Assembly (NCBI GenBank): GCA_036337765.1
Contig: JAYZDP010000097.1
Span: 1-48,411 of the forward strand
DNA length: 48,411 nt
Reading direction: 5' to 3'
Source: JAYZDP01 sp036337765
Lineage (GTDB): Bacteria > Acidobacteriota > Thermoanaerobaculia > Multivoradales > Multivoraceae
The translations under genes were made by a program, and so were the position numbers. The notes beneath the pieces were generated by a model that was given only the letters and a program-made list of their open reading frames with translations, ran no database searches and was not told the DNA's origin. Each line of letters opens with the position of its first letter. The stretch's first letter is position 1. Below are positions 25,715 to 34,102 of the stretch, one piece after another.

Positions 25715-26916
25715 AGAGGCTGCCTCTCATGGCCGCGGTCGCCGCGCTGATTGCGGCGCTGGGCGGGCACGTCTACTACTGGTATTGGCCGCGTGAGCGA
25801 CCCGCGCGCCCGCGCCCGGGCTCGCAGACCGCTACGCTGGCGTTCGAGTCGGATCGCGACCTGAGGCTCTGGCTGCCCTTTCCCCACCAGAACCTCGCTG
25901 CCCTACGCCGTGCCAGTTCCAGCGGCGACGAGCTGGGGGCCGTGATTGCACGCATGGCCGGAGTCGGCGACGTCGATCTACCGGGCTTCGGGCCGTTCGA
26001 CCTGCCCCCGAGCCGTTCTCTGGCGGTCGCCGTCGACGAGGGCGGAGAGGGTCTGGCGGTCTCGGTGGAGATGTACCCGAGCCTGGCACTGCTCTCGCGG
26101 TTGGCCGGGCGGGTGGCCGGCAACTCGTTTCTCGCGGGCGGACCGGTGTTTCTCGACGATCGCCGCTTCGAGACTTCATGGAGCGGCCGCACCTGGACGA
26201 TCGAGGCGTCGGTTCGCGGCACCCGTATCGGACGCGCCGCCGACGCGGAGGTGATGGAAAGGGGGCTTGCTTTCGTCGTTCTAGGCAGCGCACGCGACCC
26301 CTTCCCCACCGGGCGCTACGTCGCTGGGCGCGACGGCGACACCCTGGTCGTGCGATCCGTCGGCCAAGCGGGGCGGGAGTCGACCGCCCCCGAGCTCTTC
26401 GCACGGGATCTGGCGGTGGTCGGTATCCGCCGCGACGTCCACGGAACGTCGGTGCTCGTCATGCCTCCGACGCGGCGCCGAGCGTCTCTATGGCTGCCGG
26501 ACGCAGCCATCCTCTGGCGGGGCGCCGAGCCGCGTTGGACGCTGCCCGGCCATCGCATCGCCCGTTTCCTGCGCATGGATCCGGTCGTGGCCGAAGTCGA
26601 TGGCTGGTCGATCCTTGCCCGAGAGGAGGCCGTTCTGCCCCTGGCTACGAGCCTGGCCCGCGGGCTGAGGGGCACCCGCCTGCCGCGTTTCGCGCTCTCC
26701 ATCCAGCCACGCCTGTACGGCCCGCTGGTCGCCACCATTGCCTCGATCACCGAGAATCTACCGCTCGTACCGCGCGACGAGGCTCGCTACTGGCGGAACC
26801 TCCACGCCTTGGTATCGGCGGCACCCGAGGGCAGCCGCCTGGTGGTCCGCGTGGACGACGACGACTTCGTCGAGGTGCGTGCGGTCGTGTTTGACAGTGT
26901 CGGAGACGCTCCGTAG
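25711..26916 (+). CDS. single-pass membrane-anchored protein of unknown function
   Basis: GTG 25711 overlaps the glycosyltransferase stop (GTGA), so the two are translationally coupled. The 401-residue product has an N-terminal transmembrane anchor (LMAAVAALIAALGGHVYYWYW) and a large soluble domain beginning ATLAFESDRDLRLWLPFP. Regularly spaced beta segments and domain-wide charge suggest a periplasmic fold, and the general layout recalls DUF3352-like proteins, but I cannot place it with confidence. Coupling to a glycosyltransferase suggests a role in envelope glycan biology. Its 3' end contains the promoter of the next operon. Confidence 0.7.
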   Translation: MKRLPLMAAVAALIAALGGHVYYWYWPRERPARPRPGSQTATLAFESDRDLRLWLPFPHQNLAALRRASSSGDELGAVIARMAGVGDVDLPGFGPFDLPPSRSLAVAVDEGGEGLAVSVEMYPSLALLSRLAGRVAGNSFLAGGPVFLDDRRFETSWSGRTWTIEASVRGTRIGRAADAEVMERGLAFVVLGSARDPFPTGRYVAGRDGDTLVVRSVGQAGRESTAPELFARDLAVVGIRRDVHGTSVLVMPPTRRRASLWLPDAAILWRGAEPRWTLPGHRIARFLRMDPVVAEVDGWSILAREEAVLPLATSLARGLRGTRLPRFALSIQPRLYGPLVATIASITENLPLVPRDEARYWRNLHALVSAAPEGSRLVVRVDDDDFVEVRAVVFDSVGDAP

Positions 26917-26919
26917 ACT
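26891..26919 (+). promoter_or_regulatory. housekeeping promoter of the yceD-rpmF-fab operon
   Basis: TTGACA (26891-26896) and TAGACT (26914-26919) are separated by exactly 17 nt, matching a sigma-70-type promoter (6/6 and 4/6). Transcription would begin near 26926, about 40 nt before the yceD ATG. The promoter lies inside the last codons of the preceding gene, so the fatty-acid operon can be expressed independently of the glycan genes. Confidence 0.7.
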
Positions 26920-26965
26920 GCTGTGCTGGCCGGGCCACGTAGGCCGTCGCGGACGAGGCACTGCC

Positions 26966-27496
26966 ATGGAAATACGGTTGGATCGCGAAAGATTCGAGCC
27001 TGTGGTCTGGGCGGAGAGCGTCGATCTGGATCTCGACCACGACGTGATCCGTGACCTCGGTCGGGTGGCTTGCCGCGGCCGCGCGGATGCTTCGGATGCC
27101 GGCTTCCTGGTGCGTGCCGATCTCGCTTGGGACCAGACCCTGTACTGTACTAGGTGCCTGAAGCCAAGCCAGGCTCACCTAGAGAGTCGGCTCGAGCTAC
27201 GGGTGGTCTGCCACGAGGAGCACGAGCCGGGGCAGCGCGGAGAGGTCGAGCTCGAAGAAGGCGACATGACCGTTTTACACATCTCGGGCGACTGCCTCGA
27301 CACCGAGCCGCTGGTAGCGGAGCAGGTACTGCTCGAGCTGCCGATGAAGCCGCTGTGTCGCGAGGACTGTCGCGGGATCTGTCCGCAGTGCGGCGCCGAC
27401 CGCAACGAAAAACCCGATTGCTGCGAGTCAACGAACGCCGATCCCCGCTGGGACGGGCTCGAGGCGATACGATCTCGTTTCACTGACGCTGAGTAG
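26966..27496 (+). CDS. yceD: YceD/DUF177 protein (23S rRNA accumulation)
   Basis: A 176-residue DUF177 protein from ATG 26966. A CTRCL motif (about residue 63-67) and a C-terminal cluster PLCREDCRGICPQCGADRNE give the cysteine pattern of the family, which may bind a metal. DUF177 proteins are associated with 23S rRNA/large-subunit assembly in bacteria and chloroplasts, and they almost always precede rpmF, as here (18 nt). The upstream extension of the open frame to 26738 is antiparallel noise inside the previous gene and is excluded. Confidence 0.92.
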   Translation: MEIRLDRERFEPVVWAESVDLDLDHDVIRDLGRVACRGRADASDAGFLVRADLAWDQTLYCTRCLKPSQAHLESRLELRVVCHEEHEPGQRGEVELEEGDMTVLHISGDCLDTEPLVAEQVLLELPMKPLCREDCRGICPQCGADRNEKPDCCESTNADPRWDGLEAIRSRFTDAE

Positions 27497-27514
27497 GCCG
27501 AAAAGAGGAAGACA

Positions 27515-27697
27515 ATGGCGAATCCGAAGCGAAGAACGTCGAAGGCGCGCCGCGACAGGCGTCGAGCGCATGACGCCCTGACCAAAACGGGTAACTCCGT
27601 GTGTCCAGAGTGCGGTGAGGTGAAGCTGCCGCACCGCGCGTGCCGAAGTTGTGGCACCTACAAGGGCAGAGACGTCCTCAAAGTCGAGGATCAATAA
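27515..27697 (+). CDS. rpmF: 50S ribosomal protein L32
   Basis: A 60-residue basic protein, MANPKRRTSKARRDRRRAHD, followed by a zinc-ribbon CPEC-X12-CRSC. This is the standard L32 with the Zn-binding (C+) form. AGAGGAAG precedes the ATG. It sits in the conserved yceD-rpmF-plsX order linking ribosome assembly to fatty-acid synthesis. Confidence 0.98.
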   Translation: MANPKRRTSKARRDRRRAHDALTKTGNSVCPECGEVKLPHRACRSCGTYKGRDVLKVEDQ

Positions 27698-27716
27698 AAC
27701 GACTGGAGTCCTCTAG

Positions 27717-28760
27717 TTGTCTTCTTCGGTGACGATTGCCGTCGACGCGATGGGCGGTGACCATGCGCCGGCGATGCCGGTCGAGGGGTCGCTGCGCGCC
27801 TTGGAGCAGGGGGCGACTTCGGTCATCCTGGTGGGTGACGAGACGGCCGTGCGCGAGGAGCTGGGCAAGCACGCTGCGCCCAGCGGCCAGCTCGAGGTCG
27901 TGCACGCCGAGGACGTGGTGGGGATGGACGAGTCGCCGATCACGCCGATTCGCAAGAAGCCTCGGTCATCGATTCGAGTCTGCGCGAATCTGGTGCGCGA
28001 GGGCCGGGCGCAGGGGCTGTTCTCGGCCGGAAACACCGGGGCGGTGATGATCTCCGCCAAGATGGTGGTCGGCACCATCGACGGGGTGGATCGGCCTGCG
28101 CTGGCGGCGGTGTTTCCGAGCTCGGAAGGGCGCACGCTGCTTCTTGACGTGGGTGCCAACGTCGATAGCAAGGTCCAGCACCTGCGCCAGTTCGGAGTCA
28201 TGGGCCACTTCTATGCGCAGGAGATTCTCGGTACACGCGCGCCGCGCATCGGCCTGCTTTCCATCGGCGAGGAGCAGGGCAAGGGAACCGAGTTCACCCG
28301 CGAGGTGTACCGGATCATGGAGTCGCTCGAGCTGAATTTCGTAGGCAACGTCGAGGGGCGAGATCTCTTCAAGGGCACGGTCGACGTGGTGATCTGCGAT
28401 GGTTTCGTCGGCAACGTGCTTCTGAAGTCGAGCGAGGCCCTTGCCAGCATGATCGCTTCATCGCTGCGCGAGGCGATGACCCAGAGCTTGCGTACGCGCA
28501 TCGGCTACCTGTTCGCGAAGCCGGGCTTCCAGACCCTTTTCTCTCGTTGGGACTACGCGGAGTACGGCGCGGCACCGTTGCTCGGCGTCAAGGCTGGCTG
28601 CTTCGTCGGGCATGGGGTGTCGGACGCGCGCGCGATCAAGAACGCGATTTTGAACGCTCACGAGTTCTGCGCCGCCGATCTGCACAACAAGATGAGGGCG
28701 AAGATCGCCGAGATGCGCGCTTTCGAGGACAGCTTAGTCCCGACCCAGGAAGTCAGCTGA
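27717..28760 (+). CDS. plsX: phosphate acyltransferase PlsX
   Basis: PlsX converts acyl-ACP to acyl-phosphate for PlsY at the start of phospholipid synthesis. This 347-residue protein contains VTIAVDAMGGDHAPAMPVEG at the N-terminus, GLFSAGNTGAVMISAKMVVG and a C-terminal GYLFAKPGFQTLF region, all diagnostic. TTG 27717 is the likely start, since only 19 nt separate it from rpmF; a GTG four codons later is possible. Family length is about 330-350, so the gene is complete. The usual next gene, fabH, is absent and fabD begins 2 nt downstream. Confidence 0.96.
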   Translation: MSSSVTIAVDAMGGDHAPAMPVEGSLRALEQGATSVILVGDETAVREELGKHAAPSGQLEVVHAEDVVGMDESPITPIRKKPRSSIRVCANLVREGRAQGLFSAGNTGAVMISAKMVVGTIDGVDRPALAAVFPSSEGRTLLLDVGANVDSKVQHLRQFGVMGHFYAQEILGTRAPRIGLLSIGEEQGKGTEFTREVYRIMESLELNFVGNVEGRDLFKGTVDVVICDGFVGNVLLKSSEALASMIASSLREAMTQSLRTRIGYLFAKPGFQTLFSRWDYAEYGAAPLLGVKAGCFVGHGVSDARAIKNAILNAHEFCAADLHNKMRAKIAEMRAFEDSLVPTQEVS

Positions 28761-28762
28761 TC

Positions 28763-29686
28763 GTGCGCCGAGCGTTCGTGTTCCCTGGGCAGGGATCGCA
28801 GTGCGTCGGCATGGGTCGGAGCTGCGCCGAGGAGTTTCCCGTCGCCGCCGAGACCTTCGCAGCGGCCGATGACTTGCTGGGCTTCTCGCTCAGCGGTCTG
28901 TGTTGGCAGGGACCCGATGACGACCTGCGCTTGACGGCGAACACCCAGCCCGCGATTCTGACGATGTCGGTGGCGGTCTACCGCGCCCTGGAGGAGGCTG
29001 GCGAGCGTCCGGATGCTGTCGCGGGGCACAGCCTCGGTGAGTATTCGGCGCTGGTCGCTGCCGGCGCCCTGCAATTCTCGGATGCGGTGCAGCTGGTTCG
29101 CCGCCGCGGCGAGCTCATGCAGGAGGCGGTAGCTGACGGCGTGGGGGCGATGGCCGCGATCCTCGGCCTCGATCAGGAGACTGTCGAGTCGGTTGCCGCG
29201 GCCGCGACTGACAAAACGGGCATCTGCGCCGGCGCCAACCACAACGCACCCGGTCAGACGGTGGTCGCTGGCGACCGTTCGGCGGTCGAAAGCGCCGTCG
29301 TTGCTGCCAAGCAGCGCGGTGCGAAGCGTGCCCTGGTGCTGCCGGTGTCGGCGCCCTTCCACTCGCCACTCATGGCGCCGGCTAGACGGGGGATGGAGCC
29401 GGTACTGGCCGACGTACCAATCGTCGACTCGCGCGTGCCGGTGGTCTCGAACGCCGACGCGCGCCCTCTTACGGCTGCGGCCGACATCCGCGACGCACTC
29501 CTGCGACAGATCGACTCACCGGTGCGGTGGGTAGAGTCGATCGAATGCCTGGTATCGGGCGGCGTCGATAGCTTCGTCGAGGTCGGCCCCGGCAAGGTGC
29601 TCACGGGTCTCATCAAACGGATCGCTCGCGACACCTCGACCGCCAGCGTCAGCGACCCGGACGGTGTGCGCGCCGTTTCGGCCTGA
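28763..29686 (+). CDS. fabD: malonyl-CoA:ACP transacylase
   Basis: FabD loads malonyl groups onto ACP. From GTG 28763 the product is 307 residues: RRAFVFPGQGSQCVGMGRS at the start, the nucleophile Ser90 in AGHSLGEYSALVAAG, and the catalytic His in LPVSAPFHSPLM. The malonyl-binding arginine is expected in LVRRRGELMQEA. The open frame extends upstream into plsX in another frame, so the GTG right after the plsX stop (2-nt gap) is chosen. Confidence 0.96.
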   Translation: MRRAFVFPGQGSQCVGMGRSCAEEFPVAAETFAAADDLLGFSLSGLCWQGPDDDLRLTANTQPAILTMSVAVYRALEEAGERPDAVAGHSLGEYSALVAAGALQFSDAVQLVRRRGELMQEAVADGVGAMAAILGLDQETVESVAAAATDKTGICAGANHNAPGQTVVAGDRSAVESAVVAAKQRGAKRALVLPVSAPFHSPLMAPARRGMEPVLADVPIVDSRVPVVSNADARPLTAAADIRDALLRQIDSPVRWVESIECLVSGGVDSFVEVGPGKVLTGLIKRIARDTSTASVSDPDGVRAVSA

Positions 29687-29698
29687 GGAGGTCTCGCG

Positions 29699-30442
29699 AT
29701 GTTTCGACTCGACGGCAGGACCGCGCTGGTGACCGGTGCCTCGCGCGGTATTGGGGAGGGCATCGCCCGGCGCCTCGCTGAAGCCGGTGCTCGTGTGGTG
29801 GCGGCCGCGAGAACGACCGCGAGCCTCGACAGCCTGGTGGCGGAGTTGCACGACGCCGGGCACGAGGCGTCGGCCCTGACCCTGGACGTCTCTCGGCCCG
29901 AATCGATTGCGGAGGCGCTGAAGACTTTGCCCGACGATCTGTTACCCGTGCAGATCCTGGTCAACAACGCCGGCATCACCGCCGACAACCTGCTCGGCCG
30001 CATGGATCTGGATCAGTGGCGCTCGGTTCTCGAGACCAACCTCACCGGCAGCTACGCGCTGACTCGGGCCCTGATGCGCGGCATGCTGCGCTCGCGGTGG
30101 GGCCGGGTCATCAACATCTCTTCGGTGGTGGCGCTGATGGGCAACGCCGGTCAGGTCAACTATGCGGCGTCGAAGGCCGGCTTGATCGGGTTCTCGAAGT
30201 CGTTGGCGCGCGAAATCGGCAGCCGCAACATCACTGTCAACGTGGTGGCTCCCGGCTACGTCGAGACCGCCATGACCGCGGCAATGACCGAAGAGCACAA
30301 GACGAGGTTGGTCGCAGAGATCGTGCTCGGCCGTCTGGGAACCTGCGACGACATCGCCGCGGCGGTTCACTTCCTCGCATCTGAGGACGCGGGCTACGTT
30401 ACAGGCCAGGTGTTGAACGTATCGGGCGGCCTCTACATCTGA
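29699..30442 (+). CDS. fabG: 3-oxoacyl-ACP reductase
   Basis: A 247-residue short-chain dehydrogenase reducing 3-oxoacyl-ACP with NADPH. The cofactor loop is TGASRGIGEG (12-21). NNAG lies at 89-92, the catalytic Ser at 141-142, and YAASK supplies Tyr155 and Lys159. PGYVETAMT and the C-terminus YVTGQVLNVSGGLYI are typical of FabG. A strong SD (GAGGAGGT) lies 5 nt before the ATG. It is 12 nt from fabD and 51 nt ahead of acpP. Confidence 0.96.
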   Translation: MFRLDGRTALVTGASRGIGEGIARRLAEAGARVVAAARTTASLDSLVAELHDAGHEASALTLDVSRPESIAEALKTLPDDLLPVQILVNNAGITADNLLGRMDLDQWRSVLETNLTGSYALTRALMRGMLRSRWGRVINISSVVALMGNAGQVNYAASKAGLIGFSKSLAREIGSRNITVNVVAPGYVETAMTAAMTEEHKTRLVAEIVLGRLGTCDDIAAAVHFLASEDAGYVTGQVLNVSGGLYI

Positions 30443-30493
30443 TAGAAATCGCGGTGTTCGGCAAACGAACAGGAAAGCAAGGAGACAACATCC

Positions 30494-30730
30494 ATGGCCG
30501 TAGCAGAAAAGGTCAAAGAGATCATCGTTGAGCAGCTCGGTGTCGAAGCCGATGAGGTCACGACGGAGGCGAGCTTCACCGACGATCTCGGGGCGGACTC
30601 TCTCGACGTCGTCGAGCTCGTGATGGCCTTTGAAGAAGAGTTCGGGATCGAGATTCCCGATGAGGCGGCAGAGAAGATCTCGAAGGTCTCGGAGGCGGTC
30701 AGCTACATCGAAGCGAACCAGGGCGACTGA
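30494..30730 (+). CDS. acpP: acyl carrier protein
   Basis: A 78-residue acidic helical protein. GADSLDVVELVM contains Ser36, the 4'-phosphopantetheine attachment site. AAEKISKVSEAVSYIEANQ forms the last helix. AAGGAG lies 10 nt before the ATG. ACP carries the growing acyl chain for all enzymes in this operon, and its place between fabG and fabF is standard. Confidence 0.99.
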   Translation: MAVAEKVKEIIVEQLGVEADEVTTEASFTDDLGADSLDVVELVMAFEEEFGIEIPDEAAEKISKVSEAVSYIEANQGD

Positions 30731-30742
30731 GGCACCTGCTCC

Positions 30743-32011
30743 TTGGCTGACTCTGTGAGCTCTCCGTACCCGCGCAGGCGGGTGGCGGTGACCGGGCTCG
30801 GTATGGTGTCGCCGCTCGCCGTAGGCACGGAACCGACCTGGGAGGCGATCGTCGCCGGTCGCAGCGGGATCCGTGCGATCACAAAGCTCGACGCGTCGGA
30901 GTTTCCGACCCGTATCGCTGGTGAGGTGCGCGACTTCGACGCCACCGACTACATGGAACGGCGCGAAGTCCGACGCTTCGACGCGTTCGTTCACTACGCC
31001 GTTGCGGCGACCTCGATGGCGCTCGCCGACGCCGACTTCACCGTCAACGACGACAACGCCGATCGCATCGCGGTGACGATCGGCACCGGGATCGGCGGCT
31101 TCCCGCTGATCGAGGCCACCAAGGAAGTTCTCGACGCCAAGGGGGCCCGCAAAGTCACCCCTTTCTTCATTCCAGGCGCGATCGCCAATATGGCGGCCGG
31201 TCAAGTGTCGATCCACTTCGGGGCCAAGGGCCCGAATGTCTGCCCGGTCACGGCCTGTGCGACTGGTCTGCACTCGGTGGGCGACGCGAGCCGGATGATC
31301 ATGCACGGCTACGCAGACCACGCCATCTCCGGAGGAACGGAGGGCGCGATGACCCCGCTGGCAATCGGCGGCTTCTGCTCCACGCGGGCGATGTCCGTTC
31401 GCAACCACGAGCCCGAGAGGGCGTCGCGGCCGTGGGACGTCGACCGCGATGGCTTCGTCATGTCCGAAGGGGCGGGCGTTGTCTTTCTCGAGGAGATGGA
31501 AGCCGCCCAGGCACGCGGTGCGCACATCTACGCCGAGGTGGTCGGCTATGGCATGAGCGGCGACGCGTACCACATCACGGCTCCCCATCCCGAGGGTGAC
31601 GGAATGATCCGTGTCATGCGCGCGGCCCTTTCCGATGCGCGCGCCGAGCCTTCCGACGTCGGCTACATCAACGCCCACGCCACCTCCACGCAGGTCGGCG
31701 ACGTCGCCGAGGTCAAGGCCATCAAGAAGGTCTTCGGCGACCACGCCTCCGAGCTCGCCGTCTCCTCCACCAAGTCCGCTACCGGCCATCTGCTCGGCGC
31801 CGCCGGTGGCATCGAGCTCGGCTTCTTGGCGCTGGCCATCGACCGCGGCATCCTTCCCCCGACGATCAACCTCGAACAGCCGGACGAGGGCTGCGATCTC
31901 GACTTCGTGCCCAACGAGGCCCGCGATACACAGGTCGAGTGCGGTGTCACCAACTCCTTCGGCTTCGGCGGCACCAACGCCAGCGTAGTGCTGAAAAGAG
32001 TCGCGTCCTAG
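30743..32011 (+). CDS. fabF: 3-oxoacyl-ACP synthase II
   Basis: A 422-residue condensing enzyme with the Cys-His-His triad: Cys172 in VTACATGLHSVG, His312 in INAHATSTQVGD and His349 in STKSATGHLLGA. It extends acyl-ACP with malonyl-ACP. The start is TTG 30743 (12 nt after acpP) or GTG 30755; ADSVSS is not conserved and RRRVAVTGLGMVSPL is where family similarity begins. It completes the elongation set, apart from fabH and the dehydratase/enoyl reductase, which must be elsewhere. Confidence 0.96.
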   Translation: MADSVSSPYPRRRVAVTGLGMVSPLAVGTEPTWEAIVAGRSGIRAITKLDASEFPTRIAGEVRDFDATDYMERREVRRFDAFVHYAVAATSMALADADFTVNDDNADRIAVTIGTGIGGFPLIEATKEVLDAKGARKVTPFFIPGAIANMAAGQVSIHFGAKGPNVCPVTACATGLHSVGDASRMIMHGYADHAISGGTEGAMTPLAIGGFCSTRAMSVRNHEPERASRPWDVDRDGFVMSEGAGVVFLEEMEAAQARGAHIYAEVVGYGMSGDAYHITAPHPEGDGMIRVMRAALSDARAEPSDVGYINAHATSTQVGDVAEVKAIKKVFGDHASELAVSSTKSATGHLLGAAGGIELGFLALAIDRGILPPTINLEQPDEGCDLDFVPNEARDTQVECGVTNSFGFGGTNASVVLKRVAS

Positions 32012-32023
32012 CGGCTCCTCCAG

Positions 32024-33211
32024 TTGGCGGATCCTAGACTCACCTGGCGGCTGATCGCCGCGGTCCTCCCGCTCGCTACCGTCGTTTCGCACAGCTTCGG
32101 ACGGTCGACCTATCCTTTGCTGCTGCCGGTGATCCGGGACGACATCCTCGCCTCGAACACCGAGGCCGGGATCGCGGGAACGGCGGTCTTCGTCGCCTAT
32201 CTCGCCGGCGTCATCCTGACCACTGCGATGGCGTTGAGACTTGAGCCGATCGTCATCATGCGCGCCGGGCTGGGTCTCGCCGTCATCGGACTCGCCGTTC
32301 TTGCCGTAGCGAAGGGACTGACGACCCTAATTTTGGGGCTGGCCCTGGTCAGTGTCGCCGGTGCCGGGATCTGGATCACCGCACCGGTGCTCATTACCGA
32401 CGGCGTGCCGCCGAGGCGCAGGGGCCTCGTCATCGGGCTGCTTTCGGCCTCGATTGGAATGGCCAACGCCGTGATCGCCGGCGGTGCACAGCTGGCGTGG
32501 ACGCGCCTCGGCGCCCCGACGATGTGGCGCCCGGTGTTCGGAGTCGAGGGAGCGGTCTCGCTGGCTGTTCTGGTCGCGGTCCTGGTGGCGGTTCGGCCGG
32601 CGGCGTCAGCACGGGTGAGTTCCACCATCCGCCTCGACGCGCTGCGCCACCTACCGAGCTGGTTCCGCCTGACCGCGGCCTACGTCTGTTTCGGAGTCAT
32701 CGCTGCCGGCTTCGTTTCCTTTCTGGCCGCCACCCTTGAGGACGATGCCGGACTGTCGCGACCGGCCGTGGCAACGGTCTTCGCCGGCATGGGCCTCGCC
32801 TCCGTCGCCGGCGCCCCGCTGGCAGGCTGGCTTGCGGATCGTCTGGGTCGCCGGGTCGCACTCGGCGCGGTGATGGTCGCTATGGCGGTCGGCTGCCTCT
32901 GCGTGGCCCTGGTTCGAGGACCGCTCCTCATCGGCGCCGTAGTCGGGTTCGGCGGTTTCTGGGCGAGCTACCCGACGCTGACCGCGACCTTCGTGCGCGA
33001 CCACCTCGACAGCCGGGAGTTCAGCGCCGCCTTCGGCGTCATGACCATCGCCTACGGCATCGCGGCGGTGTTTCCGCCACTCCTGGTAGGCCTCGTGGCA
33101 GACGCCTTCGGTACTTTCAGCGGCGTCTACCTGGTCCTCACGGCGATTGCGGTGCTGGGAGCCCTGCTTCTTCTGGGCGTCGAAGAACCGGGCCTGGAAC
33201 CGGGGCTCTAA
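32024..33211 (+). CDS. major facilitator superfamily transporter
   Basis: A 395-residue protein with about twelve transmembrane segments. GVPPRRRGLVIGLL (after TM4) and GWLADRLGRRVALG (between TM8-9; the G-x-LADR-x-GRR motif) are MFS signatures. TTG 32024 is the likely start, 12 nt after fabF, so it is probably the last cistron of the fab operon. The LADRLGRR motif in the second half and the general layout resemble YbfB/YjiJ-like MFS carriers. The substrate is unknown. Its stop overlaps the convergent NIPSNAP gene by 4 nt. Confidence 0.88.
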   Translation: MADPRLTWRLIAAVLPLATVVSHSFGRSTYPLLLPVIRDDILASNTEAGIAGTAVFVAYLAGVILTTAMALRLEPIVIMRAGLGLAVIGLAVLAVAKGLTTLILGLALVSVAGAGIWITAPVLITDGVPPRRRGLVIGLLSASIGMANAVIAGGAQLAWTRLGAPTMWRPVFGVEGAVSLAVLVAVLVAVRPAASARVSSTIRLDALRHLPSWFRLTAAYVCFGVIAAGFVSFLAATLEDDAGLSRPAVATVFAGMGLASVAGAPLAGWLADRLGRRVALGAVMVAMAVGCLCVALVRGPLLIGAVVGFGGFWASYPTLTATFVRDHLDSREFSAAFGVMTIAYGIAAVFPPLLVGLVADAFGTFSGVYLVLTAIAVLGALLLLGVEEPGLEPGL

Positions 33212-33978
33212 CGAATCGCTGAGTAGTCGGTCGCCTTCATGAACGTCGCCGTTGGACGCTCGCTGAGAATGCGACCGTCGACCTGTGACTCCTTGGCGAC
33301 CTTCTGCCACTCCTCGTCGCCACCGAACGCCGTCCACGAGGCGCCGGCACTCTCGCGACTGTCGTGGCGGAGAATGTAGATCAGGGTGTTGGCGGAATCC
33401 GGCTTGTCGGTCGGGTGCCAGTAAGCGACCGACTTCATGCCGTGGCGATCGAAGATACGGATCGTGTTGTCGCGAAAGCGAGCGTCGAGATTGCCGAGCT
33501 TGCCCGCGTTGGTCTTGTAGACGCGAAGCTCGAAGACGTCGTCGTCGCTCGCCATCGCGCTCTTGAAATCGGGTGAATAGGTCGCCGCATCCATGTACAC
33601 GGACTCGGGCGCCTTGGCGAGGATCCTGCCGTCCTTCTGCGACTCCTCTGCGACCTTGGCCCACGCTGGATCCTCGATGAAGGCTTTCCAGGACGCCGCC
33701 GCTGCTTCGCGGCTCTCGTGGCGAAGGACATAGATCAGCGTGTTGGCCGACAGGGGCTCATCTGTAGGCACCCAGTAGCCGACGGACTCCATGCCGTGTT
33801 TGTCGAACAGCGCCACCGTGTGATCGCGAAAGCGGGCGTTCAGGTTGTCGAGCTTGCCCTCGTTGGTCGTATAGGTGCGCAGCTCGAACACTTCCGCCTG
33901 CGCCACGGTCGGAACGAGTGTCGTCACTCCGAGGACGAGGATGGATGCGGCAGCTAACGCGGCGGGGTTGAACGACAT
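33208..33978 (-). CDS. secreted tandem NIPSNAP-domain protein
   Basis: From ATG 33978 (AAGGAG 9 nt upstream) the product is 256 residues. It has a signal peptide (ASILVLGVTTLVPTVAQA) and then two homologous NIPSNAP domains of about 105 residues. The first begins VFELRTYTTNEGKLDNLNAR and the second VFELRVYKTNAGKLGNLDAR. Each continues with a conserved HGM(E/K)SV(G/A)YW segment and a VLRHESRE/ILRHDSRE stretch. NIPSNAP folds are dimeric alpha-beta barrels of uncertain function. Here two domains in one chain would form an intramolecular dimer outside the cytoplasm. A short inverted repeat (GGCGTTCGCC) lies upstream at about 34008-34025. Confidence 0.88.
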   Translation of the reverse strand: MSFNPAALAAASILVLGVTTLVPTVAQAEVFELRTYTTNEGKLDNLNARFRDHTVALFDKHGMESVGYWVPTDEPLSANTLIYVLRHESREAAAASWKAFIEDPAWAKVAEESQKDGRILAKAPESVYMDAATYSPDFKSAMASDDDVFELRVYKTNAGKLGNLDARFRDNTIRIFDRHGMKSVAYWHPTDKPDSANTLIYILRHDSRESAGASWTAFGGDEEWQKVAKESQVDGRILSERPTATFMKATDYSAIR

Positions 33979-34102
33979 GATGGTGACTCCTTCGATCCTT
34001 CCTGCCTGCAACCGAAAAGGCGTTCGCCTCGGTTGATCAGACAGACGGTCATGCTTCGTTGAGAACCGAGAGCATATACGCATAGAACGACGCGGCCGCT
34101 CG

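Noticed and set aside
29942..32092. 716-codon open frame antisense to fabG, acpP and fabF
   Set aside because: It covers three well-recognised genes on the other strand, has no domain, and arises from GC-rich codon structure.
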